DNA from: Micromonospora siamensis
Lineage (GTDB): Bacteria > Actinomycetota > Actinomycetes > Mycobacteriales > Micromonosporaceae
Length of the DNA stretch: 64,000 bases
Assembly (NCBI RefSeq): GCF_900090305.1
Contig: NZ_LT607751.1
Coordinates: 5,766,001-5,830,000 of the forward strand
Reading direction: 5' to 3'
In this document: positions 7,183 to 16,143 of the stretch, in pieces
Position numbering within the stretch: position 1 is the first letter of the stretch
How the letters are laid out: every line of letters begins with the position of its first letter
Program-made: the position numbers and the translations under genes
The notes under the pieces: generated by a model
What the model was told of the DNA's origin: nothing
Database searches by the model: none
What the model saw: only the letters and a program-made list of their open reading frames with translations

Positions 7183-7791
7183 ATGGACGAGGAATCCGGC
7201 CTGCGGACGGTCGACTGGAACGCCGGCACCTGGTCGCACCCACCGGTCCGGGTGGAGCGCGCCGGGGACGGCGGGCTGCTGGTGGAGCCGGCCGAGGGCA
7301 GCGACCTGTGGCGGCACACGAGCTACGGCTTCGTGCACGACGACGGGCCGGGGCTGCTCACCCCGCTGCCCGCGGGGACGGCGGTCGAGGTGAGCTTCCG
7401 GCTGGACTACGCCGAACAGTTCGACCAGGCCGGCGTGCTGGTCCACGTCGACGAGCGGCACTGGGTCAAGGCGGGGGTCGAGGTCAGCGACGGACATCCG
7501 CAGCTGGGCGCGGTCGTCACCCGGGAGGTCTCGGACTGGTCGGTGGCGCCGGTGCCGGACTGGTCGGGACGGGAGGTGACCATCCGGGCCAGTCGGGCCG
7601 GGGACGCGCTCACCGTACGGGCCCGGGTGGCCGGTGAGTCGTGGCGGCTGGTCCGGCTCGCGCCGCTGCCGCCGGAGGCCGACGCCTCGGCCGGACCGTT
7701 CTGCTGCTCCCCCACCCGAGGTGGGCTGACGGTCCGCTTCACCGGTTGGCGCACCGGCCCGGCGGACGCGGAGCTGCACCCGGAGGGCTGA
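7183..7791 (+). CDS. DUF1349 concanavalin A-like protein
   Basis: Cytosolic protein of about 202 residues resembling the DUF1349 family (ConA-like beta-sandwich, sometimes called regulation of enolase protein 1). The family pattern is visible as WRHTSYGFVHDDGP near residue 42, then VEVSFRLDYAEQFDQAGVLVHVDERHWVKAGVEVSDGHPQLGAVVTREVSDWS and a closing RLAPLPPEA...GPFCCSPTRGGLTVRF, described here only by its key blocks. I take ATG 7183; ATG 7159 is in frame with a weak CGAGG site and is an alternative. No signal peptide is seen. Its function is not established; the fold suggests carbohydrate binding. It diverges from the treS-like gene with a 75-bp gap. Confidence 0.75.
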   Translation: MDEESGLRTVDWNAGTWSHPPVRVERAGDGGLLVEPAEGSDLWRHTSYGFVHDDGPGLLTPLPAGTAVEVSFRLDYAEQFDQAGVLVHVDERHWVKAGVEVSDGHPQLGAVVTREVSDWSVAPVPDWSGREVTIRASRAGDALTVRARVAGESWRLVRLAPLPPEADASAGPFCCSPTRGGLTVRFTGWRTGPADAELHPEG

Positions 7792-7904
7792 GCCGCGCGG
7801 GCATGGGCTGACCGGGCGATCAGTGTGCCGGCTCACCGGCAGGTGTGTGCGGCCGGCTGGCGGGTACCACTCTCCGATCCCCGCCGGTCCACGGAAGGAT
7901 GCCC

Positions 7905-8576
7905 ATGGCCCTCGCCCAGAACGTCGACCCGTCCCAGTTCAGCGGGCTGACCGGGTGGGTGGCGAGCGTCATCGACTCGCTGGGCGCGTTCGGGGTGGCC
8001 TTCCTGGTCGCGCTGGAGAGCGTCATCCCGCCGATCCCGAGCGAGATCGTGCTGGCCATGGCGGGCTACCTGTCCTCGCAGGGCCGGTTCAACGTGGTGC
8101 TGATCGTGCTCGCCGCCACCGTCGGGTCGCTGGTCGGCGCGCTGATCCTCTACTGGCTGGGCGCCGCGCTCGGCGAGGAGCGGCTCAAGCGCTGGCTGGA
8201 CCACATCCCTCTGGTGGACCGGGACGACCTGGAGCAGGCCGACCGCTGGTTCGAGCGGCACGGGAAGTGGGCGGTGCTGATCGGCCGGGTGGTGCCGGTG
8301 GTCCGCAGCCTGGTGTCGGTGCCGGCCGGCGCGAACCGGATGCCGCTGGGCGAGTTCGTCCTGCTGACCACGCTGGGCAGCGGGGTGTGGAACGCGTTGA
8401 TCGTCGGCCTGGGCTTCGTGCTGGGTTCCCGCTGGCAGGAGGTCGACAGGTACAGCAGCTGGTTCAACTACGCGATCTTCGCGATCTTCGGGATCATGAT
8501 CGTGAGCTGGGCGGCGAAGAAGGTCCGTCGGCGCCGTGAGCGGCGCGACCGGCAGTCGACGGCCGCCGGCCGCTGA
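7905..8576 (+). CDS. DedA-family membrane protein
   Basis: Polytopic membrane protein of 223 residues of the DedA/SNARE-associated (DUF/VTT) family; members act as phospholipid scramblases or flippases (undecaprenyl phosphate or PE translocation) and support envelope homeostasis. Hallmarks: the re-entrant motif ESVIPPIPSEIVLAMAGYL near residues 42-60, the EERLKRWLDHIPLVDRDDLEQADRWFERHGKWAVLIGRVVPVVRSLVSVPAGANRMP stretch (given as key region, with the essential Gly-Arg and Arg-Pro residues) and C-terminal helices ending in a basic tail. GGAAGG lies 6 nt before ATG 7905, favouring it over ATG 7899. It is convergent with the YidC-like gene. Confidence 0.88.
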   Translation: MALAQNVDPSQFSGLTGWVASVIDSLGAFGVAFLVALESVIPPIPSEIVLAMAGYLSSQGRFNVVLIVLAATVGSLVGALILYWLGAALGEERLKRWLDHIPLVDRDDLEQADRWFERHGKWAVLIGRVVPVVRSLVSVPAGANRMPLGEFVLLTTLGSGVWNALIVGLGFVLGSRWQEVDRYSSWFNYAIFAIFGIMIVSWAAKKVRRRRERRDRQSTAAGR

Positions 8577-8596
8577 CGGCTTCGCGGGACGTGGAC

Positions 8597-8687
8597 AGGG
8601 CCCCCCGCTGTGCCCATCGGCGACAACGAGGGGCCCCGGATCGTGGGGGCGCCGCCCTTCGGAACGAAGCCGAGAGAGCGCTCTCTC
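8597..8687. promoter_or_regulatory. Intergenic GGGCCCC hairpin and perfect 16-bp palindrome
   Basis: Between the convergent DedA and YidC-like genes lie GGGCCCC/GGGGCCC arms (about 8599-8640) that could terminate both, then GAGAGAGCGCTCTCTC (8672-8687), a perfect palindrome. Its AGCGCT centre is like LacI-family sugar-repressor operators of actinobacteria, but no promoter or sugar gene is adjacent. Confidence 0.4.
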
Positions 8688-8716
8688 AGGATTTCTACGC
8701 CGCCGCCCACCCCGTG

Positions 8717-9463
8717 TCAACGCCCGTCGGCCACCGGCACCGGCCGGGGCCGGCGCAGCACCACCTGCTCCAACGCAGTCCACGCCGTCGTGGTCACCAG
8801 GTACAGCACCGCGGCCAGCGGCACCACCAGCGCCACCAGCACGGTGGTGAACGGCAGCAGCGGGATCAGCCGGCCCAGCACCGCCGCTCCGGGCCCCTCG
8901 GTCGGCGCTCCCGCCACCGTCCCGGTGGCCGCCGCCGCCCGCTTCGCCCGCCGCGAGGAGAACCAGGCCAGGCCGAGCAGGGCGGCCAGCAGCACCCCGA
9001 ACACGGCGACCACCGGGCCGGAGAGCCCGTCACCCAGGTGCCAGCCCAGCGGCACCCCGGCCAGCCGCTCCGCCATCAGGCCCGTGCCGCCGTCGGAGGT
9101 GGCGAAGAGCCGGTACATGACCAGGAAGAACGGCGCCTGGAGCAGGGCCGGCAGGCAGCCGGCCACCGGGCTCGCCCCGGCCGACCGGTAGAGCGCGAAC
9201 AGTTCCGACTGCATCCGGGCCGGGTCGTCGGCGTGCCGGCGTTGCAGCTCGCGGACCTGCGGGGCGAGGGCGGCCCGGCGCCGCTCGCCGCGGACCTGCG
9301 CCACGGTGAGCGGCGAGATCAGCAGCCGGACGGCGACGGTGAACAGGACGATCGCGGCGGCGGTGGCCACGCCGCCGGTGAGCGGGCCGAGCGCGTCGGC
9401 GAGCCAGGAGACGGCGGCGCCGGCGGCGCCGACGACGGTGTGCAGCGGTGCGAAGGCGAGCAT
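8717..9463 (-). CDS. YidC/Oxa1-family membrane insertase-like protein (accessory copy)
   Basis: Integral membrane protein of 248 residues with the YidC/Oxa1 core: a first helix at about residues 30-52 (GGVATAAAIVLFTVAVRLLI), the cytoplasmic hairpin loop VRGERRRAALAPQVRELQRRHADDPARMQ, then SPVAGCLPALLQAPFFLVMYRL, and two further helices toward the C-terminus. It is shorter than housekeeping YidC and lies outside an rpmH-rnpA-oxaA context, so it is likely a second, specialised insertase. GAGGGG precedes ATG 9463. The upstream genes on the same strand are DUF6412, a hydrolase, DUF998 and lysX. YidC paralogues next to DUF6412 genes recur in actinobacteria. Confidence 0.85.
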   Translation of the reverse strand: MLAFAPLHTVVGAAGAAVSWLADALGPLTGGVATAAAIVLFTVAVRLLISPLTVAQVRGERRRAALAPQVRELQRRHADDPARMQSELFALYRSAGASPVAGCLPALLQAPFFLVMYRLFATSDGGTGLMAERLAGVPLGWHLGDGLSGPVVAVFGVLLAALLGLAWFSSRRAKRAAAATGTVAGAPTEGPGAAVLGRLIPLLPFTTVLVALVVPLAAVLYLVTTTAWTALEQVVLRRPRPVPVADGR

Positions 9464-9640
9464 GGGAGACCCCTCGGTCGGTTCCGGGACGCTCCGGCAC
9501 CGGCGGGCGCCCGACGGGCGCCGACGACCGGCGGTGGAGCGGATGACGACGGAACCGGTCGGGCACACCGCACCGACGCCCGTGACGGGCGCCGGAGCCA
9601 GCCCACGGCGGGAGGGATCGACGCGCCCCGGGCGCGGAGA

Positions 9641-9940
9641 TCAGCCCGCCGTCGGGAGCCACCCGACCGGCGGGCGTACACCCGGTGCCCGGGGCCGGGG
9701 CCGGCCGGCCGCGTCCGGATCGACCTGGCGGGGCACCCCACGGCGGCGGGCCCGTTCCCGCAGCCCCGCCGCCCGGCCCACCCGGCCCGGCACCGGTCCG
9801 CGTCGTGGCCGGGCCGCCAGCAGGACCGCCAGCAGCAGCGCGGCCATCACCGCCGCACCGGCCAGGAGGTCGCCCGGGCGGTCCGCGAGCAGCGCCAGCC
9901 CGGTGAGCGCGTACGCCCACAGACCCGTCACCACCGCCAT
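9641..9940 (-). CDS. DUF6412-like small membrane protein
   Basis: Protein of about 99 residues with two predicted helices (about residues 3-20, VVTGLWAYALTGLALLA, and 26-44, LLAGAAVMAALLLAVLLAA). A basic tail follows, containing RERARRRGVPRQVDPDAAGR, which is the recognisable part of DUF6412 proteins found beside YidC paralogues. I take ATG 9940; GTG 9979 is in frame and would overlap the preceding hydrolase by 17 bp. The function is unknown. Its position between the hydrolase and the YidC-like gene suggests it works with the insertase. Confidence 0.68.
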   Translation of the reverse strand: MAVVTGLWAYALTGLALLADRPGDLLAGAAVMAALLLAVLLAARPRRGPVPGRVGRAAGLRERARRRGVPRQVDPDAAGRPRPRAPGVRPPVGWLPTAG

Positions 9941-9962
9941 CGCACCCGGCACGGAACCCAGC

Positions 9963-10763
9963 CTAGGACCCGCTGTCACGCCCGACGGCCGTGATGGCGG
10001 TGGCCACCACCCCCGGGTGGTCCCGGTGCACCAGGTGCCGGGCGTCGCGCAGCACCTCCTGCCGTCCCGCCGGGAAGCTCTCGGCCAGCCGGGCGTGCGC
10101 CGTCCGCCAGGTCGCCCGCCCGCGCGCCGACCCGAGGTCCCCCAGCGCGGTCAGCACCCGGACCGGCACAGCCGGCGCGGCGGTCCGCTCGCGGAGCAGC
10201 ACCAGCTCCGCCGCGAGCGCCGGATGCGCCAGCCACTCCACCATCAGCCGCACCAGCACCGTCGGCCGTCCGTAGGCCACGGCGTGGACCGGATCCGGCG
10301 GCCCCTCACCCATCCGACGCGCCGCCCGCCGCCACGCCCACGGGCCGAACCGCCCCGGCAGACCCGCGCGGTCCAGGGCCCCGGCCAGGACGGGCGTGCC
10401 GGCGGTGAGCAGTCGGGCGGTCGCCGCCCGCAGCCGGCCGGTGGTCCCCGGCTCCACCACGCTCGGGTCCACCAGCACCAGCCCGGCGACCCGGCCCGGC
10501 CGGAGCCGGGCGTACGCCTCGGCGGCCAGCGCGCCCGCCGAGTGCGCCACCAGCACCGGTACCCGGTCACCGGCCAGCACGGCGATCCGGGCCACCTCCC
10601 CGGCCAGCGTCGGCGACGGACCACCCGCCGCCCGGTCCAGGACCGTCACCGCCCCGGCGAGCAGCGGAACCAGCCGGTCCCAGGTCTCCGCGCCCTCACC
10701 CATCCCCGGGCAGAGCAGCACGGCCGGAGCCCGCCGGGGTGTCCCGGCCGGACCCGTCACCAT
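9963..10763 (-). CDS. Alpha/beta hydrolase in the lysX operon
   Basis: Soluble alpha/beta-hydrolase of 266 residues. The nucleophile elbow is AHSAGALAAEAYA (Ser near residue 86), an acid residue is likely in VLVDPSVVEP or the later GDLG loop, and the catalytic His is in RHLVHRDHPG near the C-terminus. The oxyanion strand is VLLCPGMGEGAETW. There is no signal peptide. ATG 10763 shares one base with the DUF998 stop (TGATG), so translation is coupled. The substrate is not evident. Given lysX two genes upstream, an esterase acting on aminoacylated lipids is an attractive but unproven idea. Confidence 0.78.
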   Translation of the reverse strand: MVTGPAGTPRRAPAVLLCPGMGEGAETWDRLVPLLAGAVTVLDRAAGGPSPTLAGEVARIAVLAGDRVPVLVAHSAGALAAEAYARLRPGRVAGLVLVDPSVVEPGTTGRLRAATARLLTAGTPVLAGALDRAGLPGRFGPWAWRRAARRMGEGPPDPVHAVAYGRPTVLVRLMVEWLAHPALAAELVLLRERTAAPAVPVRVLTALGDLGSARGRATWRTAHARLAESFPAGRQEVLRDARHLVHRDHPGVVATAITAVGRDSGS

Positions 10764-11461
10764 CACCCGTGCCCGGGCCGTCCGACCGGCCAGCCGCCCG
10801 ACCGGCCGGACCCGGTCCGGCCGTCGCCCGTCACCGCGTCGGGCCGGGCCGCCACGGCGGCGGCCAGCAGCAGCCAGCCGGAGAGACCGACCAGCTGCAC
10901 CCGCTGCCAGGCCCCCAGGGCGCCGTCCGGACCGGCCACCTCCAGCAGCGTGGTGACCGTGCCGACCAGCAGCACCAGCGCCAGCACGACCCCGACGCGC
11001 CGCCACACCGGGGCGCGCAGCACCGCCACCAGCGCGATCAGCGAGACCACCCCACCGGCCACCGCCAGCGCCGAGCTGACCGTGTGCAGCTCGTGCCGCC
11101 ACGACAACCCGCCGACCCGCTCCAGCCGGTCGCACCGCGCCTCCCGCGTCGGCGAACAGTCCATCGAGGTGAAACCGCCGTCGAACACCGTCGCCACGCC
11201 GAAGACCGCCAGCCCCCACCAGGCCACGCGGGGAGCCCGCCGCACCGCCAGCAGCACCCCCGCGGTGGCGGCGAGCAGCCCGGTGAGCACGTCCCCCAGC
11301 CCGAACACCAGGTGGTACGGCTGGTCCCGGGCGGCCAGCTCGCTGGCGTACCCGGTGGTGAGGCCGAGCGCCGGGTTCAGCAGCGGCCCGAGCAGCCACG
11401 AGGCGTAGAGCACCGCCGCCACGGCCAGCGCCGCCGCCGGCAGCGCCCGGGACAGCCTCAC
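10763..11461 (-). CDS. DUF998 membrane protein
   Basis: Polytopic protein of 232 residues with six or so predicted helices, starting VRLSRALPAAALAVAAVLYASWLLG and including GVLLAVRRAPRVAWWGLAVFGVATVFDGGF. A loop with CSPTREARCDRL (two cysteines) precedes the helix beginning HELHTVSSALAVAGG; this D-x7-14-C...C...H-x2-H arrangement is typical of DUF998 proteins. GTG 11461 overlaps the lysX stop as GTGA. The function of DUF998 is unknown. Coupling to lysX suggests a role with lysyl-phosphatidylglycerol, for example transport or modulation. Confidence 0.8.
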   Translation of the reverse strand: MRLSRALPAAALAVAAVLYASWLLGPLLNPALGLTTGYASELAARDQPYHLVFGLGDVLTGLLAATAGVLLAVRRAPRVAWWGLAVFGVATVFDGGFTSMDCSPTREARCDRLERVGGLSWRHELHTVSSALAVAGGVVSLIALVAVLRAPVWRRVGVVLALVLLVGTVTTLLEVAGPDGALGAWQRVQLVGLSGWLLLAAAVAARPDAVTGDGRTGSGRSGGWPVGRPGHG

Positions 11462-14400
11462 GAGGACTCCCGAACCAGCGGGAACGGCAGGGTCTCCCGG
11501 ATCGACCGGCCGGTCAGCAGCATCACCAGCCGGTCCACGCCCAGGCCCAGGCCGCCGGTGGGCGGCATCGCGTACTCCAGGGCGGTGAGGAAGTCCTCGT
11601 CCAGCTCCATCGCCTCCGGGTCGCCACCGGCCGCCTTCAGCGACTGCTCGGTGAGCCGACGCCGCTGCTCGACCGGGTCGATCAGCTCCGAGTACGCGGT
11701 GCCCAGCTCCATCCCGTACGCCACCAGGTCCCACCGCTCGGCCAGCCGCGGGTCGGTGCGGTGCGGCCGGGTCAACGGCGACACCTCGGTCGGGAAGTCC
11801 AGGTAGAACGTCGGCGCCCCGGTACGCGCCTCGACCAGCCGCTCGTAGAGCTCCAGCAGCACCTCGCCCCGCCCCCAGCGCGGGTCGTACGGCACCCGGG
11901 CCGCGTCGCAGAGCTTGCGCAGGACGCCGACCTCGGTGTCCGGGGTGACCTCCTCCCCCAGCGCCGCCGAGACCGCCTCGTCCACCGTCCGGGTCGGCCA
12001 CTGCCCGCCGATGTCCACCAGCTCACCGTCCGGCCGGCGGACCACGGGCGCGCCGTGCACCGCCACCGCCGCCGCGACGATCAGCTCCCGGGCCAGCTCC
12101 CGCATGGTGTGGTAGTCGGCGTACGCCTGGTACGCCTCCAGCACGGTGAACTCCGGGTTGTGGCTGTGGTCGACGCCCTCGTTGCGGAACGCCCGGCCCA
12201 GCTCGTACACCCGCTCCACCCCGCCCACGGCCAGCCGCTTCAGATAGAGCTCGGGGGCGATCCGCAGGCTCAACCGCAGGTCGTACGCATTGCTGTGGGT
12301 GACGAACGGGCGCGCGTTGGCCCCGCCGTGCACCCGTTGCAGGATCGGCGTCTCGACCTCCAGGAAGCCCTGCCCGACCAGCGTCCCGCGCAGGCTGTGC
12401 AGCGCGGCGCCCCGGGCCCGCAGCAGCTCCCGCGACCCGGGGTCGATCGCCAGGTCCAGGTAGCGCTGCCGGACCCGGGCCTCCGGATCGGCCAGCCCGT
12501 GGTGCTTGTCCGGCAGCGGCCGCAGGCACTTGGCGGTGAGCCGCCAGTCGGCCACCCGGACCGACACCTCGCCGCGCCGGGTGGCGTACACCTCGCCGGT
12601 CGCCCCCACGTGGTCGCCGACGTCGACGGTGGACCGCCACCGGTCCAGGTCGTGTTCCAGCAGCAGCTGGAGATCGCCGCTGCCGTCCCGGATGGTGACG
12701 AAGCAGAGCCGCCCGTGGTCGCGGACCAGCAGTACCCGGCCGGCCACCCCGACGGTCTCGCCGGTCCCCGTGTCCGGCGCCAGGCCGGCGTGCCGTTGGC
12801 GCACGTCCGCGCAGCTGGTGGTGCGCGGATAGCCCACCGGGTACGGGTCGACGCCGTCGGCGCGCAGCCGCTCCAGCTTGGCCCGGCGGACCAGCACCTG
12901 CTCCGGGGCACGTTCCTCGGCCGGCTCCGGTGGCACGGCGTGCACGGCGGCGTCGGCCGGCGGCACGAACCCGACGCCGCCACCGGCCGGTGGTACGCCC
13001 TGCAGCGGGGCGGGCCGGCCGCCCGGCAGCGCGAGGAAGCCCTCCGCGACGGCCGCCGCCAGACCCACCCGGGCCAGTTCCCGCCGCTCGGCGAAGCAGA
13101 GATAGCGGGGCGTCCAGTGCGGCTGGTACTTGGCGTTGGAGAGGTAGAGCGACTCCAGCTGCCACCAGCGGGAGAAGAAGAGCAGCAGGCCCCGCCAGAG
13201 CCGGATCACCGGGCCGGCGCCGATCCGGGCGCCCTGCTCGAAGACCGACCGGAACGCCGCGAAGTTCAGCGACACCCGTTCGACGCCGAGCCGGTGGCCG
13301 GCGCCGAGCAGCGCGGCCACCATGAACTCCATGACGCCGTTCTCGGCGGTCCGGTCCCGGCGCATCAGGTCCAGCGACACCCCGTCGGTGCCCCACGGGC
13401 TCAGCGACAGCATGGCCCGTACGTGACCGTCGGCGTCGACCGCCTCGACCAGCACACACTCGCCGTCGGCCGGGTCACCGAGGCGGCCCAGCGCCATCGA
13501 GAAGCCGCGCTCGTGCTCGGTGTCCCGCCACCGGGTGGCCAGCCGGGCCGCCTCGGCCAGTTCGTCGGCCGGGATGTCGGCGTGCCGGCGGACCCGGGAG
13601 GTGTAGCCGGCCCGCTCCACCCGGTGCACCGCCTGCCGGACCGGGCGCATGTCCCGGCCGGTCAGGTCGAACTCGCGGGTGGACAGGATGGCCTCGTCGC
13701 CCAGGTGCAGCACCTTCAGCCCGTGCCGGTGGTACGCCCGCGCCGCGGCCTCGCTCGCCCCCATCACCGCCGGCGTCCAGGCGTACTCGCGGGCCTGGGC
13801 GAGCCACGCCCGGATCGCCGGGCCCCACGCCTCCGGGTCGCCCACCGGGTCGCCGCTGGCCAGGCTCACCCCGTTCACCACCCGGTAGGTGACGGCCGCC
13901 TTGCCGCTGGGCGAGAAGATCGCCGCCTTGTCCCGCCTGGTGGCGAAGTAGCCCAGGGAGTCCCGCCCCCCGTGCCGGGCGAGCAGCGCCCGGATCCGTT
14001 CCTCTTCGCCCGCGTGCAGCACCGCCGCGGCCCGCTGCGACCGCAGCAGGGTGAACAGCCCGACCACGAGGGCGGCCGCCCCGAACGCGCCGAGCAGCAG
14101 GTTCACCCAGGCGGGCGCCTGCCCGCGCCGGGTCAGGTCCAGGGTGACCGCGCCGCCGAACACCTTCTCGGCGGCGTAGCCGAGCCGGTCCGACCAGGTC
14201 ACCAGGCTGCCCGGCTCGACCAGCAGCAGCAGGTAGCCCAGCCCGACCGCGGCGGCGGCCAGCCCGAGGAAGACCGCCAGCGCCCGCCAGGTGCTGCCGG
14301 GGCGTACCCGGGCGTAGAACTCGCGGCGGGCCGCCAGCAGCATCGTCAGCGCCACCGCGGCGAAGCCGACCCCGACCCAGACACCGACCGTCTCGATCAG

Positions 14401-14772
14401 GTTGAAGATGCGCTGCCCGGCGTCGTCGGTGAGCCGCTCGGCGCCGACGAAGAGCAGCAGGCCGCCGGCCACCAGCCCGACGAGGAGGCTGAGCGAGAAG
14501 TAGACCACCTGCACGCGGTACGCCAGCCGCTTGCGCCGCAGCACCGCCGAGGCCAGGGTGCCGAGGAAGACCGCGTACGCGAGGTTCGCCGGGGCGGGCA
14601 GCAGCAGCGTGTCGATGAACGTGCGGACCGGCTGGATGTCGGAACGGACGGCGCTGCTCAACGCGGCCAGCGCGCAGACCGTGGCGATGACCCAGAGCAG
14701 GGTGGCGAAGGCGCGCGGCACCTGTCGCAGCCAGTCCCGTCCCGGCCCCGGGTGCGGATCGTTCGCGGTCAC
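11458..14772 (-). CDS. lysX: Bifunctional lysylphosphatidylglycerol synthase / lysyl-tRNA synthetase LysX
   Basis: Membrane enzyme of 1104 residues that charges tRNA with lysine and transfers the lysine to phosphatidylglycerol, lowering surface charge and giving tolerance to cationic peptides. Order: six to seven helices (residues about 20-250), a DUF2156/MprF acyltransferase domain (about 260-570, with LDLMRRD, GVMEFMVAALLGAGHRLG and LNFAAFRSVFEQG), a linker (580-625), an OB-fold anticodon domain (about 640-750) and a class II LysRS core. The core has FLEVETPILQ (motif 1), RAFRNEGVDHSHNPEFT (motif 2) and GLGLGVDRLVMLLTG (motif 3). AAGGAGGT stands before GTG 14772. The gene heads a five-gene run. 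Mycobacterial LysX has the same architecture. Confidence 0.95.
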   Translation of the reverse strand: MTANDPHPGPGRDWLRQVPRAFATLLWVIATVCALAALSSAVRSDIQPVRTFIDTLLLPAPANLAYAVFLGTLASAVLRRKRLAYRVQVVYFSLSLLVGLVAGGLLLFVGAERLTDDAGQRIFNLIETVGVWVGVGFAAVALTMLLAARREFYARVRPGSTWRALAVFLGLAAAAVGLGYLLLLVEPGSLVTWSDRLGYAAEKVFGGAVTLDLTRRGQAPAWVNLLLGAFGAAALVVGLFTLLRSQRAAAVLHAGEEERIRALLARHGGRDSLGYFATRRDKAAIFSPSGKAAVTYRVVNGVSLASGDPVGDPEAWGPAIRAWLAQAREYAWTPAVMGASEAAARAYHRHGLKVLHLGDEAILSTREFDLTGRDMRPVRQAVHRVERAGYTSRVRRHADIPADELAEAARLATRWRDTEHERGFSMALGRLGDPADGECVLVEAVDADGHVRAMLSLSPWGTDGVSLDLMRRDRTAENGVMEFMVAALLGAGHRLGVERVSLNFAAFRSVFEQGARIGAGPVIRLWRGLLLFFSRWWQLESLYLSNAKYQPHWTPRYLCFAERRELARVGLAAAVAEGFLALPGGRPAPLQGVPPAGGGVGFVPPADAAVHAVPPEPAEERAPEQVLVRRAKLERLRADGVDPYPVGYPRTTSCADVRQRHAGLAPDTGTGETVGVAGRVLLVRDHGRLCFVTIRDGSGDLQLLLEHDLDRWRSTVDVGDHVGATGEVYATRRGEVSVRVADWRLTAKCLRPLPDKHHGLADPEARVRQRYLDLAIDPGSRELLRARGAALHSLRGTLVGQGFLEVETPILQRVHGGANARPFVTHSNAYDLRLSLRIAPELYLKRLAVGGVERVYELGRAFRNEGVDHSHNPEFTVLEAYQAYADYHTMRELARELIVAAAVAVHGAPVVRRPDGELVDIGGQWPTRTVDEAVSAALGEEVTPDTEVGVLRKLCDAARVPYDPRWGRGEVLLELYERLVEARTGAPTFYLDFPTEVSPLTRPHRTDPRLAERWDLVAYGMELGTAYSELIDPVEQRRRLTEQSLKAAGGDPEAMELDEDFLTALEYAMPPTGGLGLGVDRLVMLLTGRSIRETLPFPLVRESS

Positions 14773-14948
14773 CCGTACCTCCTTCGGGCGGTCACCCCCG
14801 GAGCTTCCGCCGGTTCCTGCCGCTCATCGTAAGCGTGCGGGCGAAGCGGAACCGGAACCGGACGTTTCCCCCGATCGCCACCGTGGGTAATGGTCCGGTC
14901 GACACCGCGGCGGTGCGCCGCGACCGGCAGAAATGGACGGTGGTGGCC

Positions 14949-16091
14949 ATGGCCAGCGGGGTGGCGGAGCGGAACGTGGCGCCGGTCGGCACCGACCTGC
15001 TCACCGTGGGTGTCGAGGAGGAGTTCCTCCTGGTCGACCCGCACACCGGTCGCGCGGTGCCCGCCGTCGACCTGGTGATGGAGCAGGTGCCGGCCGAGCT
15101 GCGCGGCCAGGTGGAACGCGAGTTCCAGACCAGCCAGATCGAGATCGGCAGCCCGCCCGGGCTGGAGCTCTCCTCGATCCGGCACTCGCTGGGCGTGCTG
15201 CGCGCGGCCCTCGCCGACGCGGCCGAGCGGGCCGGCGTACGCGTGCTGGCGATCGGCACCGGCCCGGTCGACGGCCCGGTGCCGGCGGTGGTCGACAAGC
15301 CCCGCTTCGACCGGATGATCGAGCGGTTCCGGCTGCTGGTGCCCGGCCCCGGCAACAACGGCATGCACGTGCACGTCGGCGTTCCCGACCCGGAGACCGG
15401 CGTGCAGGTGCTCAACCACGTCCGTCCGTGGCTGCCGATCCTCCAGGCGGTCACCGCCAACTCGCCGTTCGCCAGGGGCGAGGACACCGGCTACGCCAGC
15501 TGGCGGTCGGTGGAGTGGGAACGCTGGCCGTCGGTGGCGCCCACCCCGTTCCTGGCGTCGCACGAGCACTACCAGCGGCTGATCCGGCAGCTGATCGCCA
15601 CCGGCGTGATGCTCGACGAGGGGATGCTCTACTGGTACGCCCGGCTGTCGGCGAAGTACCCGACGGTGGAGATCCGGATCGGTGACGTCTGCCCGTCCGC
15701 CGAGGACGCCGTGCTGGTCGCGGCCCTGGTCCGGGCGCTGGTGGCCACCGCCATGACCGACATCGGGGCGGGCCGGCCGCCGATCAACACCGACCACCAC
15801 CTGCTGGTCGCCGCGCACTGGCGGGCCGCCCACGACGGCCTGGAGGGCGAGGGCGTCGACGTCACCGACGGCGAGCTGCGCCCGACCTGGGAGCTGCTGG
15901 ACCGGCTGGTCGACCGGCTCCGCCCGGAGCTGGAACGGCACGGCGACCTGGCCGAGGTGACCGACCTGCTCGGCGGGCTGCGCCGGCACGGCAGCGGCGC
16001 CGCCCGGCAACGCGCCGTCTACGCCCGCACCGGCCGCCTGGTCGACGTCGTCGAGGACGTGGCCCGGCAGACCCGGGCTGAGCGAGGGTGA
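14949..16091 (+). CDS. YbdK-type carboxylate-amine ligase (glutamate-cysteine ligase 2 family)
   Basis: ATP-dependent carboxylate-amine ligase of 380 residues, the usual YbdK length. The GCS2 signature VGVEEEFLLVDP sits near residue 16, then QVEREFQTSQIEIGS, a metal-binding GNNGMHVHVGVPD and the C-terminal PTVEIRIGDVCPSAEDAV. Members make gamma-glutamyl bonds with weak glutamate-cysteine ligase activity, and the physiological substrate is often unknown. In actinobacteria EgtA (ergothioneine) is a related but distinct branch, and no other egt genes are here. The start at ATG 14949 has a GGACGGTGG stretch upstream. The gene diverges from lysX with a 176-bp spacer. Confidence 0.85.
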   Translation: MASGVAERNVAPVGTDLLTVGVEEEFLLVDPHTGRAVPAVDLVMEQVPAELRGQVEREFQTSQIEIGSPPGLELSSIRHSLGVLRAALADAAERAGVRVLAIGTGPVDGPVPAVVDKPRFDRMIERFRLLVPGPGNNGMHVHVGVPDPETGVQVLNHVRPWLPILQAVTANSPFARGEDTGYASWRSVEWERWPSVAPTPFLASHEHYQRLIRQLIATGVMLDEGMLYWYARLSAKYPTVEIRIGDVCPSAEDAVLVAALVRALVATAMTDIGAGRPPINTDHHLLVAAHWRAAHDGLEGEGVDVTDGELRPTWELLDRLVDRLRPELERHGDLAEVTDLLGGLRRHGSGAARQRAVYARTGRLVDVVEDVARQTRAERG

Positions 16092-16143
16092 CGACCCGGC
16101 ACGAACGGCGCACGGCGGAGCCGGACGTGACAGGATGGGCGCC

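Noticed and set aside
11761..14832. 1023-codon open frame on the plus strand opposite lysX
   Set aside because: Composition and lack of motifs show it is the antisense of lysX; the GC skew at third positions favours lysX.
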